The notes: generated by a model from the letters alone, not told the origin. A DNA stretch of 64,000 bases from VRUE01 sp963720805 (GCA_963720805.1 CAVRGT010000006.1:1-64000), one strand, 5' to 3'. Numbered from the stretch's first letter, positions 55,201 to 64,000 are shown. Program-made: numbers and translations.

Positions 55201-55743
55201 CCGAAGACACCAACGGCCAGGGCGGCTGCCCGCCCACCGGCACCGGGGTGCAGAACTTCCCCGCCTGCCTCGACGTCTATGAGTGGGAGGCCCCCGGGGC
55301 CACAGGGGGAACCTGCGAAGAATCCTCGGCCTCCTTCAGCCCCATAAACGGCGGCTGCGTCTACCTGCTCTCGACCGGCAAGAGCAAGTTCCCCTCGCTC
55401 TTCGCCGACGCCTCGGCCGACGGCAAAGACGTCTTCTTCTTCACCCGCCGGCAGCTGGTCGGCCAAGACGAAGACGAACTGCAAGACGTCTATGACGCCC
55501 GCGTGGGGGGCGGCCTGCCCGCCCAGAACCCGCAGCCGGTGATCCCCTGCGGATCGATCCCGTCCTGCCACGGCCCCGAGCAGACCCCGCCGGTGGAATC
55601 CTCGCCCACCACCCCGAGCTTCCTCGGCCCCGCCAACCCGGCGCCCAAACACAAACGCCACAAGACCCACAAGAAGCACAAGAAAGCACAAAACCCACAA
55701 GACCCACAAGCGAGCCGGCTCCAAGGAAAGGAGCGCCCGGTGA
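52294..55743 (+). CDS. Large secreted YWTD-type propeller protein (three frameshifts)
   Basis: Start ATG 52294 with GGAGGTGG just upstream. Signal peptide AICTAAALVVSGLFAQGAVAV. A fibronectin-like domain (SQVGASAVTDTAATLKAKI, GLSPATLYHYRVLAENGDG) is followed by a long beta-propeller region with YWTD-like repeats (HIYWADPAAGTIGRADIDG, HVYWTNTGCSD, HIYWANAGT, HLYWAINGE). The tail is Lys/His-rich. Frame changes lie at about 52.46, 54.43 and 55.68 kb. At the last, removing one A in AAGAAAGCAC restores THKRAGSKERSAR and a TGA at 55741-55743 that overlaps the next GTG. A cell-surface role is likely; the ligand is unknown. Confidence 0.75.
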
Positions 55744-58700
55744 GCGCCCGCAAGGCCACGCTCGCCGCGATCGCGCTCTGCTGCGCGGCGGCGGCGCTCG
55801 CCCCGGCCCCGGCCACGGCAGCGGGCGCCCCGGCCTGGTCGCTTTCGATCACGCCGATGCCCTCGAACTTCGCGATCGGCGCCGACCCCGAGCCGCAGTA
55901 CCTGATCAGCGCCACCAACGTCGGCGAAGCCCCCGCGGGGGGCGAAGCGATCGTGCTCGAAGCGCTGCTGCCGGCTGGGCTGGCGCCCTCCAAAGTGAGC
56001 GCCCTCGACAACGACCCCGACACCGCCAATCCGCCCAGCTGCTCGATCGCCGCCCAGACGGTCACCTGCGAAACCGCGGAATCGCTCGGCCCCGGCCGTC
56101 TCCTGCTGGCCCAGGTAGACGTCGCGGTCTCAGGCCCCGAAGGCCCGACCACGACCACGGCCTCGATCAGCGGCGGCGGCGCCGCGAAAGTCAGCGCCAC
56201 CTTGCTCACCAGGGTCCAGGCCGCCCCGCTGGAATTCGGCTTCCTCCCCGGCTTCAGTGCCCCCACCACCGACGGGGAAGGCTCCCCGGCCACCCTGGCG
56301 GGCTCTCACCCCTACCAGCAGACCGTCGCCTTCGGCCTGCCGACGGTCAACCCCGGCGACGGGCTGACCAACGCCGGGCACGCCCGCGACATCTACCTCG
56401 AGCTGCCGCGGGGCCTGCTCGGCTCCCCCGCTGCCTCACCGGTGCTTTGCACCGAGGCCGAGCTGACCGGCAGCGAGGGCTGCCCCGATCCCTCCCAGAT
56501 CGGCCTCGCCGACATCACCACCCTGGTCGGCAAAGTGGGCACCAACGGCATCTCCACCACCGGCCTCTACAACATGGTCCCGCCACCCGGCGCCGCGGCG
56601 GAGTTCGCCACCAACGTCGCCGGCGCCGGCATCTTCGTCCACATCCTCGCCGGGGTGCGCTCCGACGGCGACTACGGCGCCGAGGCCGCCACCCACGACA
56701 TCCTCGCCCTCGGCACCCAGCCGATCTTCAGCATCCAGGCCCAGATCTGGGGCGATCCCTCCGCCGCGGCCCACGACCACGTCCGCGGCGAATGCGTGAG
56801 CGGCGAAGGCTCCTGCCCGGTGGGCGCCCGGGAAACCGCCTTCCTGACGATGCCAAGCGATTGCCCCGGCGAGCCGCTGCCCTTCGCGGTCCTCGCCGAC
56901 AGCTGGGAGGAACCGTTCCCCGAATTCGAAGAACGCGAAGCGCGCTATGAAAGCGCCGACCTCGCCGGGGACCCGGTCTCGGTCCAAGACTGCGGCGAGC
57001 TGAAATTCGAACCGACGATCACCGCCCGCCCGAGTACCAACCTCACCGACTCCCCCGCGGGCCTTGACCTCACCCTGCACCAGCCCCAAGACACCAACCT
57101 GGACTCGCGCTCCACCGCGGCGCTGCGCGACGCGGTCATCCGCTTCCCCGCCGGGCTGGCGGTAAACCCCTCCCAGGCGGCGGGCCTCGGCGCCTGCTCA
57201 GAGGATGAGATCGGCTTCGAAGCCAACCAAGAAGGCACGCTCTCCTTCTCCAAGGAACCGCAAAGCTGCCCCGACGCGGCCAAGATCGGCACCCTCGCGG
57301 TCTCCTCGCCGCTGCTGGTCGCCCGCAACGCCGATCACGAAGTCGAAGAAACCCCCGAAGGGGACCCGGTCTTGGAAGCGCTGCACGGCTCCCTCTACAT
57401 CGCCAAGCCCTTCGCCAACCCCTTCGGCTCGCTGATCGCCGTCTACCTGGTGGTCGAAGACAAAAAGACCGGCATCGTCGCCAAGCTGGCCGGCAAAGGC
57501 GAGCTTGACCCCGGCACGGGCCAGATAACCACCTTCGTGCGAGAAAACCCCGAGCTGGCGCTCCAAGACGTCGTGGTCCACCTCTTCGACGGCCCGCGCG
57601 GGCCGCTCCTCACCCCGCCGACCTGCGGTGAGTTCGCCACCGAAACCGACCTCACCCCCTGGAGCGCCCCCGAAGGCAAACACGCTCACCCCGGCTCGAG
57701 CTTTCAGACCACGGCCACGCCGAGAGGGGGAAGCTGCCCGACCGGCGAGTCACAGCTGCCAAACGCCCCCAAGCTGAGCGCCGGCACCGAGAACCCCACC
57801 GCGGGCAAATACAGCCCGCTGATCTTCAAGGTGTCCCGCGAAGACGCCGGCCAGCGCCTGGGCAAGATCGAAGCCACCTTGCCCGGCGGCCTCTCGGCCA
57901 AGCTGGCGGGAGTCGGCACCTGCTCTGAGCAAGACATCGCCAAGGCCCGCTCGCGCGAAGCACCCCGGATGGGAGCCCTCGAGCAGGCCGACCCCAGCTG
58001 CCCGGCCTCATCTGAGATCGGCGTCCTCAACGCCGCCGCCGGCGCCGGGCCCACCCCCTACTACACCCAAGGCCACGCCTACCTCGCCCCCCCTTACAAG
58101 GGCGCCCCGCTCTCGATCGTGGCGATCGCCCCCGCCGTCGCCGGTCCCTTTGACCTCGGCACGGTGGTGGTGCGAAGCGCGCTCTACCTCGATCCCGTCA
58201 GCGCCCAGGCGCGGATCGTCTCCGATCCGCTGCCCGCCGTCCTGCACGGAGTGCCGCTTGACGTGCGCTCGGTCGCGGTGCGCGCCGAGCGGCCCGAATT
58301 CAGCCTCAACCCGACCTCTTGCGATGAGAAGTCCTTCGGCGGGCAGGTGCTCTCGACCCTGGGTCAGGCCGCACCGCTGTTTGAGCGCTTCCAACTCGGC
58401 GGCTGCAAATCCCTCCCCTACAAGCCGAAGATGAACGTCCGCCTCTTCGGCCCGACCCACCGCGGCGCTCACCCGCGCCTGAAGGCCGTCTTCACCGCCA
58501 AGCCCGGGGAAGCCAATACCTCCCGCGTCTCCTTTGCCTTCCCCAAATCGGAGTTCATCGACCAGGCCCACTTCCGCACGATCTGCACCCGCGTGCAGTT
58601 CGCCGCCAACCAGTGCCCGCCGGGCTCGATCTACGGCCACATCAAGGCCACCAGCCCGCTCGTGGACTACCCGGTCCAAGGCCCGATCTACCTGCGCTCC

Positions 58701-59030
58701 TCCTCTCACAAGCTGCCCGACGTGGTGGCGGCGCTGCGCGGCCCGCCCTACCAGCCGGTCGAGGTCGACCTCGACGGCCGCGTGGACTCCGTCCACGGCG
58801 GCATCCGCACCATCTTTGAGAGCGTCCCCGACCTGCCGGTGACCAAGGCGATAATCACCCTGCAGGGCGGTAAGAAGGGCCTCTTTCAAAACTCGACCGA
58901 CATCTGCAAGGGCACCTGGCGCGCCACGCTCAAGCTCAACGCCCAAAACGGCAAGGTCCACGACACCAAGCCCAAGCTGCACGCCAAGTGCGCGAAGAAG
59001 GGCAAGGGCAAGAAGCGGGGACGAAATTAG
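55740..59030 (+). CDS. Large secreted repeat protein, 1096 aa
   Basis: GTG 55740 with AAAGGAG upstream, overlapping the previous stop (GTGA). Signal peptide ATLAAIALCCAAAALAPAPATAA, then a DUF11-like first domain (ATNVGEAPAGGEAIVLEALL, LAQVDVAVSGPEGPTTTTAS). Several further beta-rich domains share the pattern S-C-P-x-S-x-I-G (EGCPDPSQIGLADITT, SCPDAAKIGTLAV, SCPASSEIGVLNA), followed by a C-terminal domain with FPKSEFIDQAHFRTICTRV and a Lys/Gly-rich end. It is a typical surface protein of Solirubrobacterales, probably made with the preceding propeller protein. The 3' 800 bases have a deleted copy at 50797-51169. Confidence 0.82.
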   Translation: MSARKATLAAIALCCAAAALAPAPATAAGAPAWSLSITPMPSNFAIGADPEPQYLISATNVGEAPAGGEAIVLEALLPAGLAPSKVSALDNDPDTANPPSCSIAAQTVTCETAESLGPGRLLLAQVDVAVSGPEGPTTTTASISGGGAAKVSATLLTRVQAAPLEFGFLPGFSAPTTDGEGSPATLAGSHPYQQTVAFGLPTVNPGDGLTNAGHARDIYLELPRGLLGSPAASPVLCTEAELTGSEGCPDPSQIGLADITTLVGKVGTNGISTTGLYNMVPPPGAAAEFATNVAGAGIFVHILAGVRSDGDYGAEAATHDILALGTQPIFSIQAQIWGDPSAAAHDHVRGECVSGEGSCPVGARETAFLTMPSDCPGEPLPFAVLADSWEEPFPEFEEREARYESADLAGDPVSVQDCGELKFEPTITARPSTNLTDSPAGLDLTLHQPQDTNLDSRSTAALRDAVIRFPAGLAVNPSQAAGLGACSEDEIGFEANQEGTLSFSKEPQSCPDAAKIGTLAVSSPLLVARNADHEVEETPEGDPVLEALHGSLYIAKPFANPFGSLIAVYLVVEDKKTGIVAKLAGKGELDPGTGQITTFVRENPELALQDVVVHLFDGPRGPLLTPPTCGEFATETDLTPWSAPEGKHAHPGSSFQTTATPRGGSCPTGESQLPNAPKLSAGTENPTAGKYSPLIFKVSREDAGQRLGKIEATLPGGLSAKLAGVGTCSEQDIAKARSREAPRMGALEQADPSCPASSEIGVLNAAAGAGPTPYYTQGHAYLAPPYKGAPLSIVAIAPAVAGPFDLGTVVVRSALYLDPVSAQARIVSDPLPAVLHGVPLDVRSVAVRAERPEFSLNPTSCDEKSFGGQVLSTLGQAAPLFERFQLGGCKSLPYKPKMNVRLFGPTHRGAHPRLKAVFTAKPGEANTSRVSFAFPKSEFIDQAHFRTICTRVQFAANQCPPGSIYGHIKATSPLVDYPVQGPIYLRSSSHKLPDVVAALRGPPYQPVEVDLDGRVDSVHGGIRTIFESVPDLPVTKAIITLQGGKKGLFQNSTDICKGTWRATLKLNAQNGKVHDTKPKLHAKCAKKGKGKKRGRN

Positions 59031-59140
59031 CGAAAAAGCTCAGCGGCCTGTTGAGCTGCGCACCCGGGCGATCAGCTCTTCACAGAAGCGAAGCGCACCG
59101 CGCCGAGTCGGGTGTGGTGAATCGGTGGATTGAGCTAAAC

Positions 59141-59170
59141 TTGTCGCAACGAAAAACGTTGCGTTATAGT
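59141..59170 (+). promoter_or_regulatory. Sigma-70-type promoter with an inverted repeat in its spacer
   Basis: TTGTCG (59141-59146), 18 bases, TATAGT (59165-59170). The spacer carries CGCAACG-AAAAA-CGTTGCG (59145-59163), a perfect 7-bp inverted repeat that could bind a repressor. It is the best-looking vegetative promoter in the window; the next annotated gene is more than 400 bases away. Confidence 0.55.
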
Positions 59171-59176
59171 CGAGGT

Positions 59177-59285
59177 CTATGCCGGTTGGGACCGCCGAGA
59201 AGATCACCGCCCTTAGCTTAGCGGTCCCCGGCCCGCTGGACCCGACGCTCGCGCGTGGGATTCGAGCGGGCCGGGGCGTTCACTT
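59177..59285 (+). ncRNA. Candidate structured small RNA
   Basis: Starts at the expected transcription start of the promoter at 59141. It contains GGACCGC paired with GCGGTCC (59189-59195 with 59221-59227), directly followed by the 12-bp stem CCCCGGCCCGCT with its exact complement (59226-59237 with 59265-59276), then CGTTCACTTTTC. The second stem plus T-rich end looks like a terminator. A 43-codon open frame (ATG 59179) overlaps but has no ribosome-binding site. Confidence 0.4.
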
Positions 59286-59499
59286 TTCAGGCCCTAGTTG
59301 GACTTGAAGATGTGAAGAACCGGCGCAACCTGGCTGCATGGCGTGACCTTCATCCCGCTCACCTCCCTTCCCTGTCCGCACAGAGGGGCGCAGCAGCGTC
59401 GTCTCTGCTTTTGGCCGCTCGTGGGCGTTGACCGGGAAGCCGGGCGTCGGCCCAGCGAGGGGGCGCCAAACCCGTATGGTCGCCGCCGCTGAGCTTAGG

Positions 59500-59527
59500 C
59501 CAACCGGTAAGGACCGCCCAACCGGTA
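59500..59527. repeat. Direct repeat CCAACCGGTA, 18-base spacing
   Basis: CCAACCGGTA at 59500-59509 and 59518-59527, each containing the palindrome ACCGGT, about 95 bases before the HTH regulator gene. A possible operator. Otherwise 59286-59621 holds no gene. Confidence 0.35.
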
Positions 59528-59621
59528 CGGGCTTTGGATGAGCCCGTGGCTAGGTACAAACCGATCTACTAGCCTTCGGCCGAACCACTCATGTAGCGCT
59601 GACTAAACGGGGAGGTTCGAA

Positions 59622-60365
59622 ATGGCGCGGCCCGTAAAGGCGAAAGCGGGGGGCAAGGCGGGCAGCGGAGGCGCTGAGAAACAGGGACCTGGCGCCAAGG
59701 ACAAGAAGGCGGCGAAGCGCCGTAGCGAACGCAAGGCAAGTCTCGCCTTCCTCCTCTCCCACCCCATCCGGGTCCAGATCCTCGCCGCCGCTCACCGAGA
59801 AGCGATCAGCCCGTCGGGGTTCGCTCGTCAGCACGACCTTGGGACCAGTCGGGTCGCCGAACACTTCCGCAAGCTGGCCGATTACGGTGCGATCAAGCTC
59901 CTGCGCACCGAACCAGTAAGTGGCTCCGTACGCCACCTGTACGTGGGCACGAAGCGCGGCGTAATCACCGCGAAGGATTGGCAGAACCTCCCCGCATCGG
60001 TACAGAGCGACATTGCTGCCGCGGGGCTGACCGATTTCGTCGTCGTCACCGCCGAAGCGATCGACACCGGCAGCTTCCGCAACCGTGGCGACTTCGTACT
60101 TACCTGGGATGAAGCCGAGCTCGACGAGATCGGGTGGAGCAAGCTCACGAAGATGCTTCGGCTGGTGTGGACCAAAGTTCCGGCACTTGAAGAAGAGTCA
60201 GAAATGCGCCAGGAGGAAACCGGCGAGCCGGGCATGAAAGCCATCGTCGGCCTCGCGGCTTTTGAAGCGCCTGAGCCAGTCGAACCCGACGGTCCGAAAG
60301 ATCAGCGACCCGCCAAGGACAAACGGAAACGGCGGAAACCGAAACGTTCGACCGGGTCAGGGTAG
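59622..60365 (+). CDS. Winged-helix (ArsR-like) transcriptional regulator
   Basis: 247 aa. A basic Lys/Gly/Ala-rich N-terminus (1-38) is followed by a winged helix: SLAFLLSHPIRVQILAAAHR, ISPSGFARQHDLGTSRVAEH (recognition), FRKLADYGAIKLLRTEPVSG and SVRHLYVGT. The rest is a helical effector or dimer part with a WTKVPALEEESEM segment, and a basic tail. GGGGAGG lies 6 bases before the ATG. It may bind the ACCGGT repeats upstream; that is inference. Confidence 0.78.
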   Translation: MARPVKAKAGGKAGSGGAEKQGPGAKDKKAAKRRSERKASLAFLLSHPIRVQILAAAHREAISPSGFARQHDLGTSRVAEHFRKLADYGAIKLLRTEPVSGSVRHLYVGTKRGVITAKDWQNLPASVQSDIAAAGLTDFVVVTAEAIDTGSFRNRGDFVLTWDEAELDEIGWSKLTKMLRLVWTKVPALEEESEMRQEETGEPGMKAIVGLAAFEAPEPVEPDGPKDQRPAKDKRKRRKPKRSTGSG

Positions 60366-60457
60366 GTCATCGACTGACGGTGCCGACTGCACAGGCAACT
60401 CAAACGTCGATCCAGCCAGTTCGGCTTCCGGGCCAACCCTGAGTAAGGTCTCGCTTC

Positions 60458-61066
60458 ATGCCGGACGAGTGGTCCGATCCCGAGCGTGTCGACGAGTATC
60501 TCTCCAGGGAGATACCGCACAGGCTGATCGCCGAGGCGATGCTGCTGGAAGCGCTCCCCGAGCGGATCGACCGCTTCCTTGATCTCGGTACCGGCGACGG
60601 GCGGCTGCTGGCGCTGATTCGCTCCCGCTACCCCGATGCGCGAGCGATCGGAATCGACATATCGGAGCCGATGCTCGTCCTCGCGGAAGACAGGTTCAAC
60701 GGAGACCCGCTGGTCGACATTTGCACCCACGACCTCGACTCCGCGCTCCCGTCAATGGGGTCGTTTGATGCCGTCGTCTCGGGACTGGCGATCCACCACC
60801 TCCACGACATGCGCAAGCTGGACCTGATCGGCGAAATCCACGGGCTCCTCGTGCCGGGGGGCGTCTTCGCGAATCTCGATCTCGTGAGCTCTGCCTCTGA
60901 AGATCTGCACGAGCGCTTCCGCCGCGAGATCGGCCGAACTGAAGACGACCCCACCGATCAACTCGCGGACCTGTCGGAGCAGATCCGCTGGCTGCGCAGC
61001 TGCTTCGCCGAGGTCGACTGCCACTTCAAGTGGCTTGAGCTGGCGTTGATGGTTGCCGTGAAGTAG
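60458..61066 (+). CDS. SAM-dependent methyltransferase (class I)
   Basis: 202 aa. Motif I FLDLGTGDGRLL (40-51), GIDISEPMLVLAE (motif II region), FDAVVSGLAIHHLHD (motif IV) and LLVPGGVFANLDLVS (motif VI) give the small-molecule methyltransferase fold (Methyltransf_25/11). The substrate is unknown. It is 92 bases after the regulator, same strand, perhaps co-transcribed. Confidence 0.82.
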   Translation: MPDEWSDPERVDEYLSREIPHRLIAEAMLLEALPERIDRFLDLGTGDGRLLALIRSRYPDARAIGIDISEPMLVLAEDRFNGDPLVDICTHDLDSALPSMGSFDAVVSGLAIHHLHDMRKLDLIGEIHGLLVPGGVFANLDLVSSASEDLHERFRREIGRTEDDPTDQLADLSEQIRWLRSCFAEVDCHFKWLELALMVAVK

Positions 61067-61104
61067 GCCGCAGCCTGCCGGCCTACGCCGTGGCTGCGGA
61101 GTGC

Positions 61105-62503
61105 CCATTTGTGGCTCTCCTGACGTTTCCGTGGGTCACGTAAGCAGTTGAGAGAAGGCGCACGCCGCTCCGCGCCTAGGTTTCCGGCTTGTAAGGAGTC
61201 GGAAGCGAAAGGAGCGGCAACGACGTGCGCAAGGAAAGGGTATGGGCACGCCTGCTCGGCTTGGAGCGGGCGGTCGTCGAAAGCGTCGAGATCGACGACA
61301 GCAAGCAGGTGGTGGTGGCGGTTCGCCCCCACCACCGGGAACGGGATCGCTGCGGTGTCTGTGGGCGCCGCTCCCCGGGCTTCGACCTCGGCGAGGGGCG
61401 GCGGCGCTGGCGGGCGCTGGACCTCGGCACGACGATCGCCTACCTGGAGGCCGACGCGCCGCGGGTGCGCTGCCCCGAGCATGGCGTCGTGGTGGGCGCC
61501 GTCCCCTGGGCCCGGCACGACTCGCGCTTTACCCGCGCCTTCGAGCAGCAGGTCGCCTGGCTGGCGGTGAACACCTCGGGCAGCGCCGTCGCCGAGCTGA
61601 TGCGGATCGCCTGGCGCAGCGTCGGGGCGATCTGCGAGCGAGTGGCGAACGAGGCGGGCCGCGAGGTCGACCTGCTCGCCGGCTTGCGGCGGATCGGAAT
61701 CGACGAGATATCGCACCGCAAGGGCCACCGTTACCTGACCGTGGTCGTCGACCACGACACCGGCAGGCTCATCTGGGCGGCACCGGGCCGCGACAAGGCG
61801 ACCGTGGGGGCGTTCTTCGACGCGCTCGGCGCCAAGCGTGCCAAGCAGCTGAAGCTCGTCTCCTGCGACATGGCGGGCTGGATCGAGGCGGCGCTGGTGA
61901 AGCGCTGCCCGCAGGCCAAGCGCTGCGTCGATCCCTTCCACGTCGTTCAGCTCGCCACCGAGGCGCTCGATCAGATCCGCCGCGAGGTCTGGCGCGAAGC
62001 GCGCCGTCAAGGCCAGGGCGACGTCGCCCGCGAGCTCAAGGGCACCCGCTACGCCCTCTGGAAGAACCCCGAGAACCTGACAGCCCGCCAGCAGTCAAAG
62101 CTCGCCGACGTCGAGCGGCTCAACCGGCCGCTCTACCGCGCCTACCTGCTGAAGGAGCAGCTGCGCCAGATCTACCGCCTGCCGGTTCGAAAGGCGATCG
62201 TCCTGCTCGAGGAATGGCTCTCCTGGGCGCGGCGCTCTCGCCTGAAGCCCTTCGTCAAGCTCGCCCGCACGGTCACTGCGCAACGCGAGGGGATCGTCGC
62301 CGCGATTCGCCATGGTCTCTCCAATGCCCGGGTGGAGGCGATCAACACCCAGATCCGCCTGATCGCCCGCCGCGCCTTCGGGTTTCACTCACCTCAGGCG
62401 CTGATCTCCCTGGCGATGCTGAAGCTGGGTGGGTTGTGTCCGCCTCTGCCGGGGAGAGTCACCGTTACGTGACCCACGGAAACGTCAGGAGAGCCCCATT
62501 TGT
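61105..62503 (+). mobile_element. Intact ISL3-family insertion sequence with 8-bp target duplication
   Basis: The element spans 61113-62495 (1383 bp). Its ends are perfect 31-bp inverted repeats beginning GGCTCTCCTGACG (61113-61143 and 62465-62495). CCATTTGT flanks it on both sides (61105-61112, 62496-62503), the 8-bp duplication typical of ISL3. The transposase gene inside is complete. Perfect ends mean a recent insertion. It interrupts the minus-strand homing-repeat gene close to its 3' end. Confidence 0.92.
61225..62472 (+). CDS. tnp: ISL3-family transposase
   Basis: 415 aa from GTG 61225 with AAAGGAG upstream. An N-terminal zinc-binding region (CGVCGRRSPGF, RVRCPEHG), a helix-turn-helix segment (WRSVGAICERV), and the DDE domain with RRIGIDEISHRKGHRYLTVV, LKLVSCDMAGWIEAAL and RVEAINTQIRLIARRAFGFHSP carrying the catalytic acidic residues. 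The frame reaches into the right inverted repeat. It should be active. Confidence 0.92.
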   Translation: MRKERVWARLLGLERAVVESVEIDDSKQVVVAVRPHHRERDRCGVCGRRSPGFDLGEGRRRWRALDLGTTIAYLEADAPRVRCPEHGVVVGAVPWARHDSRFTRAFEQQVAWLAVNTSGSAVAELMRIAWRSVGAICERVANEAGREVDLLAGLRRIGIDEISHRKGHRYLTVVVDHDTGRLIWAAPGRDKATVGAFFDALGAKRAKQLKLVSCDMAGWIEAALVKRCPQAKRCVDPFHVVQLATEALDQIRREVWREARRQGQGDVARELKGTRYALWKNPENLTARQQSKLADVERLNRPLYRAYLLKEQLRQIYRLPVRKAIVLLEEWLSWARRSRLKPFVKLARTVTAQREGIVAAIRHGLSNARVEAINTQIRLIARRAFGFHSPQALISLAMLKLGGLCPPLPGRVTVT

Positions 62504-64000
62504 GCTCGCGTGACCGGCGGAAGCCACGTCCGCCGCGTCCAGTGCGGCGCCCCACGTCCCGAACTCGCGCTGCACCCGATAGGTCGCCGGTCGCTGGCCG
62601 GTGGGGTCCGCCCCACGCCAGTCGGCGCTCGACGGAGGACGTCCATGCTCGGCGGCCCAGGCCCGCAATGCTCCGAGGATGGCTACGCGATCCCAGTTGC
62701 GCTTTGAGATCGGCAGGCCCGCGGCGCGCAGGCCCTCCGTCCAAGAGCCGAACAGGTTCTCCACCGTAGACACGCCGGGGTGTCGTTCGGAGCTGCGTCG
62801 CCAGTCGTCATAGGTCGGACCGCGCCCATGTTCCGCCGACCAAGACTTCAGCGCCTGGATTGTCGCTTTGCGGCCCCAGCGCCTTCTAATCGGAAACCCG
62901 GCCACTTCGAGTGCCGCGGTGAACGACCCGAACTCTGCCTTGACCTTGTTGAGGCCCGGCCGGCCGGGGCGCTTGGGCTGTAGGTCGCGTTCCGTCGGCC
63001 GGCGTTTGAGCTCGCAGCCGAGATCGCGCAGGGCGTCGAGCATCGCCCGGCGGTCCCAGCGCTCGACCTCGACGGTATGGCCGGCGGCCTCGAGCGCATT
63101 GCCCCAGTTCCCGAAGTGCTGGTGGACATTGTGAATAGCCGGGCGTGCGCCGGCCGGGTCCCGCTCGCGCCAATCTTTCGGAGTCGGCAGCTCGCCGTGC
63201 TCGCTCAGGTGGGAGTTGATCGCGGCGACGATCTGGTCGCGGTCCCAAGAGGTACGTCGCGATGCGTATCCGGCCGCCGCCAGTCCCGCGGCGAAGGAGC
63301 CGAAGTGGCCAACCACAGATCCCACCCCGGGGTGATCGGCGCTGGCTCGTTTCCAGTCGGTGCTCAATGGGCGGGCGATCGTGCTCGGCGGCGAAAGCCT
63401 TGATCGCCCCGACGATGCGCTCGCGGTCCCAGCGCTGGTGAACCGGCGGAAGCCAGCCGTTCGCCGGCTTCGCCCCCTTCTGCGCCTCCAGGGCGTCTCG
63501 ACAGGCTTCGAGCGACCCGCAATAGCGGATGATCACCTCCCGCGAAGGAAGCTCTTCCGCGCCTTTAAGGTCCGCTGTCGTCGGGGAGCGGCCGTGGCGC
63601 TCGGCAAAATGCGCGAACGGCGGCGATGGCGCTCTCGCGGTCCCAACGGCGCTTGCGCGTGTCGAGGCCGGCAGCTTCGAGTGCCTGATTCCAACCGCCG
63701 AAGGTATGGAGGACTTGCCCGGTGCCGGGCCAGCGCGGGTACTCGCGCGCCCACTGAAGTGTGGTGTCCTCAGTGGGAGTCCAGTCGAGCCCCGAAGGCG
63801 GGGACCCGTGCTCCTCGGCCCAGGCGCGGAGTGCCGCGATGATTTCCTCCGCCCCCCAGCCCGCTCGGTGGGCGAGCCTCGCGGCGCACCCCTGGCAACG
63901 CCGGGCACCGCGGCTGATCACCGGGCCACCGCAGTCCGGGCAGGCACCGGCTCGCAGGTAGGCGCGAACCGTTTCCGGCTTCACATCGAGGAGCTCGGCG

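Larger units (their letters stand above)
61084..64000 (-). pseudogene. Homing-endonuclease-associated repeat protein, interrupted by ISL3 and frameshifted; runs off the window
   Basis: The frame is open at the window edge (AELLDVKPETVRAYLRAG, HTH-like), then a zinc ribbon CPDCGG...CQGCAARL. Then about five or six repeats of ~55 residues follow, each with WDR(E/D) at the start, AA(I)xxxxAEHGxPPxxxDW in the middle and FGxWxxALxAAG at the end, the pattern of the homing-endonuclease-associated (HNH_repeat) module. Frame changes lie near 63.6 and 63.37 kb. The ISL3 element at 61113-62495 sits after ASTNG; removing it and one copy of the duplication restores a reading frame ending HSAATA and TAG at 61084-61086, so only about six codons were displaced. 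Confidence 0.7.

Noticed and set aside
59179..59310. 43-codon peptide gene after the promoter at 59141
   Set aside because: The ATG lies at the predicted transcription start without a ribosome-binding site, and the sequence is dominated by stem structures.
1..64000. CRISPR array
   Set aside because: No regularly spaced identical repeats with spacers were found; the Cas4-like nuclease belongs to the Druantia-like operon.

Overview
The window is high-GC DNA from an actinobacterium. A Thermoleophilia/Solirubrobacterales source is the best fit. The main evidence is a family of large secreted surface proteins (fibronectin-like start, YWTD-type propeller repeats, Lys/His-rich tail) and an ECF sigma factor fused to a zinc-finger anti-sigma segment. 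GTG starts and 4-base ATGA/GTGA gene overlaps are common. Almost all genes between 0.1 and 50.5 kb are on the minus strand; the secreted-protein block and the right end up to the ISL3 element are on the plus strand.

Layout. (1) 0.1-8.5 kb is a defence-type island: an AAA+ ATPase with a phased CTAG array upstream, a SEC-C protein, an AbiEi-like gene (DUF6088 type), a coupled AbiEii/AbiEi toxin-antitoxin pair with two operator-like repeats, and a KAP-type membrane NTPase. Degenerate copies of one ~70-base hairpin-bearing repeat lie on both sides (1-100 and 8740-9080). (2) 9.2-12.7 kb holds a 985-aa fusion of a membrane-anchored P-loop NTPase to a complete WbaP-type polyprenyl-phosphate glycosylphosphotransferase, plus a small winged-helix protein. 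(3) 12.8-24.8 kb is a tight five-gene operon: DruA (DUF4338), a Cas4/AddB-like PD-(D/E)XK nuclease, a giant DEAH helicase with a DUF1998-type tail (DruE-like, frameshifted), and unknown proteins of 370 and 958 aa. It reads as a divergent Druantia-like antiphage system. (4) 25.3-43.5 kb is an integrative conjugative element: tyrosine integrase, HTH, replication-relaxation protein, VirD4-like coupling ATPase, three DNA methyltransferases, a transglycosylase/peptidase, and VirB6-, VirB4-, VirB3-, VirB2- and TcpC-like proteins. A perfect 36-bp palindrome lies upstream. No relaxase was recognised. (5) 43.8-48.8 kb holds an ArsR regulator, a membrane-anchored protein, the sigma/anti-sigma fusion and a secreted protein; the last three share a promoter-like element. 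(6) 49.3-51.2 kb is debris: a disabled IS1380-type transposase, a second remnant, and a multiply deleted copy of the 3' end of the downstream 1096-aa gene. (7) 51.4-59.0 kb encodes three secreted proteins, the first with 14 TTA codons. (8) 59.1-64 kb holds a structured-RNA candidate, an HTH regulator, a SAM methyltransferase and an intact ISL3 element with an 8-bp target duplication, inserted near the 3' end of a homing-endonuclease-repeat gene that runs off the window.

Caution: many conserved genes are broken by one-base frameshifts (about 15.5-19.5, 29-35, 38.05, perhaps 39.96, 49.5-50.2, 52.46, 54.43, 55.68 and 63.4-63.6 kb). At 55.68 kb removing one A restores both the protein end and a GTGA junction, which points to indel errors in the assembly for at least part of these. 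Coordinates of such genes are outer limits.
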